Source of the DNA: Galeruca laticollis
Taxonomy: Eukaryota > Arthropoda > Insecta > Coleoptera > Chrysomelidae
Reading direction: 5' to 3'
NCBI GenBank assembly: GCA_963921935.1
Contig: OY998176.1
Span: forward strand, 182,987,842-183,051,841
DNA length: 64,000 nucleotides
Of this stretch, positions 1-10,502 are shown in pieces (the stretch's first letter is position 1; every line of letters starts with the position of its first letter). A model generated the notes under the pieces. It was not told the DNA's origin, ran no database searches, and saw only the letters and a list, made by a program, of their open reading frames with translations. The position numbers and the translations under genes were made by a program.

Positions 1-770
1 TTACCATTACAGAAGAATGTAATAACATAATTTTGAATTAAACGGTATATTCAAATATGCAATTACAACCATTTAGCATGAAAATTCAGGTTTTGTGATT
101 ATTTACTAATCATTCTATATTTATTATACTGGCTTATACAATTTAACGTAATCTAGAATACACTAACATGAAACAGAAAGCATCACTCCAAATTCAATGT
201 CTTCATTGGCAACCCGATTTCAGCGTTTAATTTTAATTTTTTTTCAATACTTCGACTGGTCTTGAATTTATTAAATAATTTTGTAACCGTTGAATGCGCA
301 ATATTTCTATGTCTATTATTAATAATAATTGCTGGTTCTCAATGTCTTTTGTAATTTTCTCCATCAGTGAACAAACCAAAAATACAATTGCCAAATATAA
401 AAACCAAAAAAATTCAACTTTTCTATGTTAGATATCAGAGAGTTAGTAAGATATATTTGGAATAAAATGCGTAGTAAACACAATTATCGTAGATATTCCG
501 ACAAATAAATAATATAATATACAGTGTGAATCATATGGAATTTTTTTTAATCAAGTAGTTTTATGAGAAAAAGTTATTCTTGATAATAAGGACTGTATGG
601 TCCGCAACTTAAAATGCATCAGATATCAATTATTCTCATTACAATTTAGTAAATTCGCCATTTATATAGTAATTTTATAAATACCAACTCACCCTGACAC
701 TCAGTGTCAGTGCATTATAAATTAAGTTAAATTGTAACAAGCCAGAATAATATCCAGTTTCCCTTGTGAC
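1..770. other. AT-rich non-coding stretch
   Basis: I see no gene here. The only structure noted is a 17-bp near-palindrome at 694-710 (ctgacac, one mismatched centre, gtgtcag). It may be downstream sequence of the Gypsy-type fragment that follows on the minus strand. Confidence 0.5.
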
Positions 771-773
771 CGG

Positions 774-1190
774 GGTTCTTGGGTTACAGGAGTCCTGGAG
801 CGCTTACACGAATTGCGTACATGCCCTAGCTCGCCTCAATTTCAGCATCTGATCTTCTTCGGTTTCTGTACACCATCCGTTTTATCAAGTTCTGGTCAAG
901 TCTGCCTTCGTCACCTTTTTCTTGGATGGTACTAACTTTGTTGCATCCCGAAGCTTTCGTGGATGCTTCATTTTCAAGAGGTTCTTGGTTTGCAGGAGTC
1001 CTGCGGCGCTTACACGAACTGCGTACATGTTCTAGCTTACCAGAATTCTGTAATCTGGTCATCTTCGACTTCATGTCTAACATACTTTTTATCAAGTCGA
1101 CGATCTGATCCAGTATTTCGTCGTCACCTTCCTCTTGCCTGGCCCTACCTTTTTTGTATCCCGAAGCCTTCGTGGCTGATTCATATTCAG
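774..1190 (-). repeat. Internal ~205-bp direct repeat within gag
   Basis: The segment around 979-1190 (TKASG, QEEGDDE, CKRRRTP motifs) recurs in diverged form at about 774-985 (TKASGCNK, QEKGDEG, then a CKR-like tail). The spacing is about 205 bp. It looks like a tandem duplication of the gag C-terminal coding region. Confidence 0.6.
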
Positions 1191-1993
1191 GAGCAGCGGT
1201 CAATGCATCCACCAATGTTTTGCGATGGGCCAAACGAAGCATCCTCTGCATATCGTGGTCACATAAGCCGTCAATAAAAGCCTTGATACCCAAACATTCC
1301 ATCATGTTCTCTGATGGATAAGCAAATCGAACTAGTCAGACAATATCCGCTTCATACTCTCGAAGTGTTTCGTCACGTTTCCACCTTTGGTTGTTCAATT
1401 TTATTTGATACAAGTATTCTTGATGTTCATGACCATATCGCATGTCCAACCTTTTCTTCATCTGCTCGAATTTATCTGTTTCTTCAAGGGGTATCGTCTG
1501 AAGTACATCTAACGCGTCTCTCCGAAGCTCGGTGGTTAAGTTCACTACCTTCTCCTTATCGGACCAATTATTCACCTAGCGGCTGCTTCAAACTGATTTA
1601 CATAATTGGTCCACGACGTCTCTCCGTCGAACGTTAGGGCCTTGACTCGGATAAAACTGCCAATATCTTCCACCTTGGGCTGTGTTTCTCGCTTGCAGAG
1701 TTTTATTTGTTCGATCTTTTTTTCTCCTGCTGGTATGTCTTGTGCTCTTAAATCTGCTATATTTATCTCTAACTCCTCGATTTACTCGTCCATCTTGTCA
1801 TCTTATTCTCAATATCCGATTTAAGAAACGAAATTTTATTTTCGACGTCAGCGGCAATGTCATTTTTCATTGATAAGGTACCTGCAGAAATCTTGTCCAT
1901 GTTAGCAGAAATATCGTTCTTCATTATTGAAATCTTCTCGTCCATATTAGCAGAAAAATCGACAGAAATGTAATGTTTTTCTAATTTATTCAA
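774..1993 (-). pseudogene. Gypsy-type LTR retrotransposon gag, broken
   Basis: Read from 1993 down to 774, the minus strand encodes a gag-like capsid protein of a Ty3/Gypsy element. It has an N-terminal region rich in Lys, Asp and Met repeats (1769-1993), a capsid-like block with TFDGETSW and NNWSDKEK (about 1640-1500), a QEYLYQIKLNNQRW block (1336-1440) and a charged tail (826-1305). It is not functional as it stands. One base is missing near 1575, where the AAAR and NNWSDKEK blocks change frame. A TGA lies at 1336-1338 between two stretches in the same frame. No zinc knuckle, protease or reverse transcriptase follows to the left. Assignment to Gypsy gag rests on motif resemblance recalled from insect elements. 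Confidence 0.72.
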
Positions 1994-2520
1994 ATAGTTT
2001 TTATCACAACGGGTGGGATAAACTTATACACACGGTATATCTTCTTACTAAATTTATTTATACACTATTCACTTATACTTAATTTGTGTACACACTTAAC
2101 TTCTAATTTATATTAAACTAGATGAACCTGGCAGGCGTTGTTCAGCCAGACACTGATCACTGTTTACATGGTATGGCACTTTCCCCCACGGAAATGTCAA
2201 TGTGAATTTTTTTTGATAATCTAACATTATTTTTCTAGTGAATTTCGTTGACAGACCCTAAAATATTACAATTATGATTAATTAAAACTTATTATCAAAA
2301 AAAGATAGACCATGCATAACAATTCAAAATTGTTCAAATTTCAATATTTACTATACCTACATTCAACTGATTTTTCTTTATTCAAAATTCATTTTTTTGA
2401 ATTCTTCCTGTTCAAAGTTTGAATAAAATACCTATATGTTACTTTTTTCTATCATTAGTAAACGTGGTCGTAGAAAAAATATTGTGTACAACCTTTACCG
2501 CTCGCTTGATTTGCAGCTTG
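1994..2520. other. No gene seen; possible leader or LTR of the adjacent gag
   Basis: AT-rich sequence upstream of the minus-strand gag. It could hold the leader or an LTR of that element, but I could not define LTR ends or a primer-binding site. Confidence 0.3.
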
Positions 2521-2524
2521 TATT

Positions 2525-3022
2525 TTGTTATTCCATGTCAGATGCGTTTTTTTTATACCACGTTTTATAGTGACTTGTATTCTATTTGACGTTTTATGTG
2601 ACGTCACGCAGAAACGCGGTCGAACGAGACAAAAAGTATCCTATGTCTGTCTCCTGGTTCTAAGCTACCTCCCGCCCCCCTGCGTGAACCTTCCGACAAA
2701 GAAGATGTACGAATATCCCGTGATATGTAAACAACAACAACGAAGAGATTCATGGGTAATTCACGAAATTTGTTTCCCTGTAGAAATCCGTTGTTTTGTG
2801 TTTTCCCATGTTTCGATCAGCAGCTTTGAACCCAAGTTTCACACCCTTATTTGGTTATACCGTACTGAAGACGGCAAATGAGCCAAAAACATGCACGTCT
2901 GCGGTTACCTCTCTGTTTCAGTAGACCTTTTCTTTTTGCGTCAATTACCCATGAATATCTTTGTTGTTGTTGTTGTTGTTTACATATTCACATACACGCG
3001 ATATTCGTTCATCTTTATGTTG
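2525..3022. mobile_element. Foldback-type repeat, copy 1
   Basis: The segment 2700-2775 (gatgtacgaatatcccgtga to catgggtaattcacg) is approximately the reverse complement of 2928-3018. Both arms carry a run of aac/gtt trinucleotides. Between them is a block also found at 3190-3310, 3830-3950, 20345-20830 and 28735-28858 (core catgcatgtctgcggttacc). It encodes nothing recognisable, so I call it a non-autonomous inverted-repeat element. Confidence 0.55.
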
Positions 3023-3660
3023 TTTACTATGGGTCGGAAGGTTCAAGTAGGGGGGCTATATGCGCCACCTTGGTTGTTGTCCCGAAAACTCGGGAACTTC
3101 CAAATGAAGGGATAAATGTGCGTCTGGTTTCCCTTTAGCAATCCATTGTTTTCCCATGTTTCGATCAACTGCTTTGCACCCAAGTTTTACACCCATATTT
3201 GGTTATACCGTACTGAGGACGGCAAATGAGCCAGAAACATGCATGTCTGCGGTTATCACTCTGTTTCAGTCGCCCTTTTTCTTTTCGCGTGAATTACCCA
3301 TGAATCTCTTTAGATACATTGTTCACTATTTAACGAACTTATGTTAAAAACAATTCACTTTTATGTATGTTCACTTGTTCACTGCTCTGCGATTTCGTAA
3401 CAATACATTCGATGTTCCGGCACTACTTCGGCCTTTTCCAAAATATTTCTAACAATAACTTAATAAATACTGTGTGGAAAAACCAATTGGAATAAATTTA
3501 TTATTTCGGTTACTGTACATAGTTAGAAAAAATCAGGAAACACGTCAAATGTGATATTCTTCAACGTAAAAATATGATCCCTACCTTTTTTTATGAGGGT
3601 AGTATGAACTCGTTTGAAGGGTCTCTCCGTTCGCTTTTCAAAAATGTTTTTGTTTTCAAA
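3023..3660 (+). repeat. 638-bp tandem duplication, unit 1
   Basis: This unit starts at tttactatgggtcggaagg and is followed head to tail by a second copy at 3661. Only a handful of substitutions separate the two by eye, so the duplication looks recent. The unit lies partly in the foldback family (tgcatgtctgcggttatcac) and partly in AT-rich sequence. Confidence 0.9.
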
Positions 3661-4298
3661 TTTACTATGGGTCGGAAGGTTCAAGTAGGGGGGCTATATG
3701 CGCCACCTTGGTTGTTGTCCCGAAAACTCAGGAACTTCCAAATGAAGGGATAAATGTGCGTCTGGTTTCCCTTTAGCAATCCATTGTTTTCCCATGTTTC
3801 GATCAACTGCTTTGCACCCAAGTGTTACACCTATATTTGGTTATACCGTACTGAGGACGGCAAATGAGCCAGAAACATGCATGTCTGCGGTTATCACTCT
3901 GTTTCAGTCGCCCTTTTTCTTTTCGCGTGAATTACCCATGAATCTCTTCAGATACATTGTTCACTATTTAACGAACTTATGTTAAAAACAATTCACTTTT
4001 ATGTATGTTCACTTGTTCACTGCTCTGCGATTTCGTAACAATACATTCGATGTTCCGGCACTACTTCGGCCTTTTCCAAAATATTTATAACAATAACTTA
4101 ATAAATACTGTGTGGAAAAACCAATTGGAATAAATTTATTATTTCGGTTACTGTACATAGTTAGAAAAAATCAGGAAACACGTCAAATGTGATATTCTTC
4201 AACGTAAAAATATGATCCCTACCTTTTTTTATGAGGGTAGTATGAACTCGTTTGAAGGGTCTCTCCGTTCGCTTTTCAAAAATGTTTTTGTTTTCAAA
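3661..4298 (+). repeat. 638-bp tandem duplication, unit 2
   Basis: This is a near-identical copy of 3023-3660 with no spacer. Differences seen include cgggaact to caggaact, agttttac to agtgttac, ctctttag to ctcttcag and tatttcta to tatttata. Small reading frames inside it are duplicates of each other and show no coding signature. Confidence 0.9.
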
Positions 4299-5220
4299 TT
4301 TATCACAATAATTATGACAAAAAAATGATACCATCTCATTTCCGAAATTCGCTACAATACTCTCAAAACTTATTTGCCGTTTAACTGCATCTCATAGTAC
4401 GGGAGTTAACGATGGAAATTTCCGGGTCATTTTCGCAGGCATCATTTTTTTGTATGAGGTATATGTGTAATATATAATAGTAATATAAACGTCTGCCGGC
4501 GCACCCCCCACGACAGATGTTTACAGGAGGGTTACAATTACAACAACAAAAATTTATATCCTCATACACGAAGCTTATTGAACGTATGAGTAGAAACATA
4601 AGAAGCTTAGAAAATATCGCCTGCCACCTAAATTCCATCCACATAAGCGATCGCAAAAAAAATATGAAAAAAACGTAAACCCGCAAGGATGAAATTAATT
4701 GAGATTCTTCTTTGTATAGCAAATAAAAAAATAATAGGCTGCCACTAATAAGATACAACAAAAGTCGTCTGCCAAGCTAATGAAGTTGCGCTCGGCATAT
4801 AGCGCACGAGCACCATGGTTACGACGCTGCGTCTTTATTGGCCTGATCATTATTATATTAAATTGTTGAACGGCTATCATTAAGTTGATTTAAGTTAGGT
4901 ATGCACATTTGTTCAGTTAATTAACTTAAAGTCTGGTGGAGACCTTTTAGTATAGAAGTTAAGAATATATCGTTTCGTTAAAATACTTTAAGATAAAAAT
5001 AAGATATTACTGTTCTACGATGTCATTCCGAGATAATCATTCATTAACTTTCATTTTATTATGTAAAAGAATCTATATTTATTATGAACATGTATATTGA
5101 TGCTGAATCTTGTTTAATAACTGTGATTTCATGACCATTCATCACTATCATATTGATCGATAGAATCATCTGCTTCATCTAATATTATATCCTCAATATC
5201 AGAATTAATGATTTCAGGAT
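4299..5220. other. No gene seen
   Basis: AT-rich sequence with short frames on the minus strand that show no domain. Nothing further can be supported. Confidence 0.4.
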
Positions 5221-5229
5221 CTCTTTCCC

Positions 5230-5291
<62 letters not shown>
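5221..5291. repeat. Compound (CT)n(TA)n microsatellite
   Basis: A run of about nine CT units passes directly into about twenty TA units. Confidence 0.95.
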
Positions 5292-5293
<2 letters not shown>

Positions 5294-5730
5294 TGATACA
5301 CCATACGTCATGACTTCCGAAACAGATACTGGATGTACGTTCTGACTTCCGATTTCGGAGGTCACAACGTTCCCCCATAATCCAAAAATTCGTTCTGAGG
5401 TCAGAACGCTCTTTCAGTATCCCCAACGGAGGTAGTGTAGTTCCACTGTATATCACTGGCGCTAGTGTCGTTCTTTTGGGCATACCACTGGCCTGCTGTG
5501 ACTTCCAGCATGTTCCTATCCTCCTTCCACTTCAGTGAACCAGTGTACATTCGTCTCTGTCGAACTATATCGCTATATACAGATGTCACGTCTTTTGCGA
5601 TTTGGCATCATCGCAGGTCGCTGTGAATTATTAGAATCAGATGAATTTTCATGCACGGAGGCTACAACGGCGTATTTATCGAGTTCTCATCTAAAATAAT
5701 AATAAGTGTTACAATTATGATTGGACGCAC
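5292..5730. other. No gene seen; moderately GC-rich spacer
   Basis: It contains inverted fragments such as cgttctgacttccg and ttctgaggtcagaacg, which suggests a decayed repeat. No coding evidence. Confidence 0.35.
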
Positions 5731-6733
5731 AGTTAGACCACAGATAACCCACAGATAGATGAGACACTGATTGTGGCGCCATCTAAAGAGCCCGTCGAGT
5801 AAACAACTGAGTGATGTTGGAAAGATTTCTGTAATTTTAGGTTTTGGCGGATTGGCGGTATATTCAAATATACTGTATTTTAATTATTTTATTTCAAAAT
5901 AGCCATTCATAGTCCATCATTTGACATTTCATTCAATTTAACTCCATTAACTAAATAATGATTAGATGTTGAGTTAAATTAAATGAAATATCTAATGATG
6001 GACCATAAATGGTTAATTAAATTGGAAAAAATAAAACAATAATCATATAAACAATTTATTTATTTTGGTATAAACATACACAACAAATGATTTCTTTCAC
6101 AAAGTACTTTTCTTAACAAACATAATGACAACAAATAAATTATAGTGTAAAAACCATGCAATAATTAAAAAATAATTTGAGTACCATACATTCTAGATTG
6201 GAGTATCATTAGATTTTCAAATGATGTTAAATCAAGATAAAAGTAGAAAATTATGGTATGATAAGTTTATATTAATTTATTATTAGACTCGTATAAACAT
6301 ACAGAGCTGGACAAACTGCATCAGGAGTATAACTGCTACTAACCTAATCAAAAAAAGTGTTAGAAATAAGTTTTTAACTACTATTTTTGGCAACTTTCTG
6401 TGAAAGGAAACATTTGAGTATAATTACTGTGAATGTTAGAACAAAAGTAATTAAAATATTTTTATAGGAAAATTTGTTAAATACTGCCCAGCTCTGTAAA
6501 TACAAGGTGCCAAGTAATTACATATAAGAGTTCTAAACAACACTTGTGACTGTACAACATTTAAAATAATATATCTAACATTTCATTTCCACTTAAAACA
6601 CATCTTTATTTCTTTACTGGAAGTATTAAATAGGTTTATAACACAAGCTTAAACCTAGTATATTGCATATTTGTATATTTCTACATTTAAAAGCATTCCG
6701 TTCTTATGAAACTATTGCATAGGGCAGTTTAAG

Positions 6734-6836
6734 TTACTCTGCAGCTCCTGGCAGTCTATGATTGTTAAAATGTTTCTTAAGTGCTCTTAAAAATCCCACC
6801 GTCTCATGGAGTCCTTTCTCGTTTCTGGTTGAGGTT
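6734..6836 (-). pseudogene. Family X last coding exon
   Basis: The minus strand has acceptor cttgtag at 6837-6843, then an open frame reading TRNEKGLHETVGFLRALKKH and ending RLPGAAE and a TAA at 6734-6736. Copy B1 (about 36115-36190, minus) has a diverged version with SKNKKEF and EDVGLFKS. I do not recognise the protein. Preserved similarity at protein level beside non-coding divergence suggests it was once coding. Confidence 0.5.
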
Positions 6837-7168
6837 CTACAAGTAAACACACAAAATAACAACAATAAATAAGTAAACACACAAATATGTTTGAAAATTT
6901 ATGTCAACAAAAGAAAACAAAATGCGCTTACTATCGATATAATAAGTTTACATATGTTTTTGTTCTAAGCCAAAAAAATATCAAAAAATGTTTGAATGTA
7001 TACATTTGTTTGGTTTTTTGATTCCCTTTTTTGAAGCTTTCGATTTTTTTAGGAATTCTTGATTTTTAACTATTTTTTTATTTTTTGTCTTTATTGGATA
7101 TTTTGGATTTTTGGTTACCGCTAGACCAAATACTTAGACGTAATGCCTCAACAAAAGTTAATACTCAC

Positions 7169-7255
7169 TTTCATTTCCCATAAATTGTCACACCATGGGC
7201 TATATATGGCAAGGGATCAATACCTTCCATCCCATAGCTGGCAGACGGAATATAG
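7169..7255 (-). pseudogene. Family X internal exon
   Basis: Acceptor ttatgttatag precedes a frame with IPSASYGMEGIDPLPYIAHG, and a GTGAGT donor follows at 7163-7168. A TGA lies just before the donor, so the frame is closed in this copy or the donor differs. The same block occurs on the plus strand at about 37310-37410 (IPSTSYGMKGLELLP) and on the minus strand at about 36500 and 36880-36910. Confidence 0.45.
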
Positions 7256-7311
7256 CTATAACATAAAATAAAACCCAGATTATTATTTTGTCAATGGATC
7301 ATTTTAAAATG

Positions 7312-7795
7312 GAATTATCTGAGTATGGTGTACACACTAGATATAAATTGAGTGAATGAAAAGACGAGTACTAAGTATGTCATTTGATTAAAATTCCAGC
7401 TAAGCGCTTTCAGCCATTAGGTCATTCTGAAAGCTGTCGACAAGAGAAAAACATACAACAGGTACCATGTTCACACAATGAAATAAAATGTTTGATGTCA
7501 CATTTGTTAAAATTACCCTATAAAGAGGGTGTGCACACATATCATTTAGTTGGTAATCAAATTAGACGTTTCGTTATGTGAATTACAATTATACACGCTC
7601 TTTATAGAGTAATTTTAGTTAAATAACATTTTATTTCATTGTATGTAGCAGTTACAGGGTTTGATGTTTTTTGACACGTTCTGTGAATTTTTTTCTTGAC
7701 TAGAGCTTTCAGGATGGTCTAATGGATGAAACCGCTTACCTGGAATTTTAATAAAGTTACACACTCAGTACTCGTCTTTTCGTTCACTCAATTTA
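7312..7795. mobile_element. 484-bp Penelope-type terminal repeat unit with 12-bp target duplication
   Basis: The unit is an inverted pair: about 7345-7590 mirrors 7590-7795 (attgagtgaatgaaaagacg against its reverse complement). It contains the motif ctttcaggatgg...gatgaaaccgc, which resembles the hammerhead-like ends of Penelope-like elements. A 12-bp sequence, cattttaaaatg, flanks it at 7300-7311 and 7796-7807. Family X copy B (about 37015-37030) has the uninterrupted site. A related end fragment is at 41445-41590. Confidence 0.65.
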
Positions 7796-7849
7796 CATTT
7801 TAAAATGTCCAAAATTATAGCATGCTATATTGAATACAATAAAACTTAC

Positions 7850-8058
7850 CATCAATTTTTGTTAATTTCCACTCATATGGGAAGGCAAATCAAACTGTCT
7901 TAATAACCTCTCTTCGTCTTTCTCAAATCTAAAGAAACACTGTTTTTGAAAATGAAGGGATCATATCCTCCATCGTTTCTTCGTCGACAAATTTAATGAT
8001 TTATTACCACTGCTTTTCAGCCATATTAATTTTATCTTCCTGGGTTGGAGGAACAAAA
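7850..8058 (-). pseudogene. Family X exon with conserved-looking protein segment
   Basis: Between acceptor ttttcacag (ends 8059) and donor GTAAGT (7844-7849) the minus strand reads VPPTQEDKINMAEKQW, then FVDEETMEDMIPSFSKTVFL, then FEKDEERLLRQFDLPSHMSG in changing frames with several stops. The block is clearly protein-derived and clearly broken. I do not recognise the family. The LLRQFDL string recalls a DNA polymerase delta small subunit motif but is too short to rely on. Confidence 0.45.
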
Positions 8059-8600
8059 CTGTGAAAATAAATATTTACTTTACTAATGCAGCAATTTTCA
8101 GTTTAGCTAATGTAAAGAACAACCATGATCTCTAAAGTTGTCGATTAAATTAGTAAAAATTCTCTGTGTTTTATAAAAATGAAGATAATGGTTGTTAATT
8201 GTGAAAGAAAAAATGCTCAAATTTTTTTAATAAAACTTACCGAGTACACCACTTATTACTCCTTCAGAATACACTTTGACATTGTCTTTCCAATTAATAA
8301 TAATAAAGCAACGAAACAACAGATAAATATTACACTATAGCAATTAAAAAATACACCAAAATACCGTAACCTTAAAATAACCTCTACACTTGAACTAAGA
8401 AATGATAACAGTATAACATATAACATCTGGGGATGGGGACGAGCAATATGATATCGCGCATACGCAGTTATAAAAATCAATAAAATTTGATTACTAACGA
8501 CGTTACAGTTTTCGTTAATTTTTTGGAATTATCTACCGATTTTAGTTACTCGACGGGCTCTATAGATGGCACGGTCTGCAGTGTCCCTAGCCTTAGTTAG

Positions 8601-8945
8601 ACCACTTTTTAAATCTCGACGGAGTATTTCACAATAATATCACGAATTCATTGGTTTATGGAACAAATAGAAGAAGTAACAATATATGATTTTCTTTATT
8701 TGCTTGGGAAATAAAACCACTATCTTTTTTTATATTTTTATTTCAATGTTATTGAAAATAATTGAGTTTTTTTAAATTTTAGACCCTACTTGACACAAAA
8801 AATTCGACAAGTAGACAATCGATAATATTTTGAAGTTTAAGACTGCAAAAAAAGGTTTTAAAATTTTTAAGAATCATTAACAGTAGTATTTTTGTTGAAG
8901 ATGATTGTGAATAAAAAATATTTTTTAAATCATAAAGATTTCTAT
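8601..8945. other. No gene seen
   Basis: AT-rich sequence between family X and the ~160-bp repeat array. Confidence 0.4.
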
Positions 8946-9720
8946 TGAGCGCCGACGCGCATCGTTCGTTTTGAACTCGAATTCACAAATTTTTTTCAAA
9001 TTTTCTTCAACTATTTGAAAGCACACTCAATTAGGAACCTGTTAACGAAAAATTGTGTTGTAAGTATTCTTTATAACGTCAAGAAAATTTATAAAGATTA
9101 CGATTGTGTGCTGACGCCCATCGTTTGTTTTGAACCCGAAGCCCCAAAAATTGTACAAATTTTCTTTAACTATTTCAAAGGACCCTTAGTTAGGAATCTA
9201 ATAACGAAAAATTGTGATGTAAGTATTTTTTATAACGTCAAAAAAATTCATAATGAATCGGGTTCAAAACGTTCAAAACGAACAATGGGTGTCGGCGCAC
9301 TATCGTAATTTTTATGAATTTTTTTGACGTTACAAAAAATACTCACATCACAATTTTTCGTTAATAGGTTCCGAATTAAGTGTCCTTTGAAATACTTGAA
9401 GAAAATTTGAAAACTTTTTGGGGCTTCGACTTCAAAACGAACGATGCGCGTCGGCGCTCAATCGTAATTTTTAGGAATTTTTTTTGGCGTTATAAAAAAT
9501 ACTTACATTACAATTTTCCATTAATGGGCTCCTAATTATGTGTCCTTTGAAATAGTTAAAAGAAATTTGAAAAAATTTTGGGGCTTCGAATTCAAAACGA
9601 ACGATGCGTGTCGGCGCACAATTGTAATCTTTATAATTTTTTTTGACGGTATAAAAAATACTTACATCACAATTTTTTGTCAATTGGTTTCTAATTAGGT
9701 TTTATTTGTAATAGTTGGAT
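8946..9720. repeat. ~160-bp repeat array with an inversion
   Basis: About five units are recognised by the motif gccgacgcgcatcgttcgtt or its reverse complement, at roughly 8948, 9107 (forward) and 9275, 9436, 9594 (reverse). The step is 158-161 bp. Two forward units face three reverse units, with the turn near 9255-9275. It looks like a satellite-derived cluster. Short open frames through it are repeats of one another. Confidence 0.8.
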
Positions 9721-10426
9721 AATTTGTTTTTTATTTTTGGGTCTTTGATTCAGAATCCTGCAATATGTACGAGAACAAGTATTTGAAAACTTTTTACTCA
9801 CTTACACTTTAATTTTTGGTAGTACAATTATGTAGCCTATTAAAATGTCATTATATGTCTCCTATATTAGCTATATTATTATTTTTGTAAAAGTACAGTT
9901 TATTTTGCAAAGAAATATTAGTGGATGGTTGAAAAAAAATCCGTGGATAATTTCACACGGGTCAATTTTTCCCAGTAAAGTCCAGAAATTGTAAAAAAAA
10001 TGTGTCAAGTTGAGATCTGAAGAGGAAACAATAAATATAGAAAAAGTTAGGACAAACATTTATATTTTCAACTTTAACTTAACTTAAGTGTTTAATTTAG
10101 TATATTTACCAGAAAAACTTCTATCCTTTCAACCCGTACTCGAATGGGTATGATGCGGCGTGAATAATATACGGTAGTTACGCGCGTTGTTGCCAATTTT
10201 ACCTCCGCGTGACGTTGTGGCCTCCATTTTTACGGAGGTCATTGCGCATGGGCTATATAAAATATAAATATGAAATTTTAGAGGAAATTGTTTCCCCTCT
10301 TTTGAAATTCTGATTCTAGGGGTTCCCCTCAACAAAAAACACTTTTTATATCTTCTTCAAACCCACGGGAACACCTGGATGTCAGGACGCCTCACATGTG
10401 TATCGGAGGTCACTACTTAACAGGTA

Positions 10427-10430
<4 letters not shown>
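9721..10430. other. No gene seen
   Basis: AT-rich to 10130, then a somewhat GC-richer block (10130-10400) just left of a TA microsatellite. No coding domain. Confidence 0.35.
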
Positions 10431-10480
<50 letters not shown>

Positions 10481-10502
10481 GTATATATATATATATATAT
10501 TA
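10431..10502. repeat. (TA)n microsatellite
   Basis: A long alternating TA run with small interruptions (ataatatatg). Confidence 0.95.

Larger units (their letters stand above)
5731..8600 (-). mobile_element. Family X repeat, copy A, carrying gene-like exons
   Basis: A ~2.9-kb repeat also present at 35420-38705 as two inverted parts. Its two ends share an inverted motif, ccatcta-a/t-agagcccgtcgagtaa (5777-5803 and reverse complement near 8545-8570), next to ggtcta/tagacc. The minus strand shows exon-like blocks with good splice sites (8241-8282, 7850-8058, 7169-7255, 6734-6836) followed by a ~700-bp 3'-UTR-like region and AATAAA (6055-6060). A ~90-bp palindrome at 5911-6003 sits near the left end. 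The simplest reading is a gene or gene fragment multiplied in a repeat, perhaps captured by a DNA transposon. Loss of reading frame in the exons argues that this copy is dead. Confidence 0.6.

Noticed and set aside
3156..3985. Two identical small frames (MFRSTALHP...)
   Set aside because: They are the same non-coding repeat counted twice because of the 638-bp duplication.
7880..8000. Identification of family X as DNA polymerase delta subunit 4
   Set aside because: Only the LLRQFDL string agrees. The rest of the block does not resemble that protein.
9015..9683. Repeated small frames sharing NCDVSIFYNVKK
   Set aside because: They arise from the ~160-bp repeat read in one frame. No start context and no conservation beyond the repeat.
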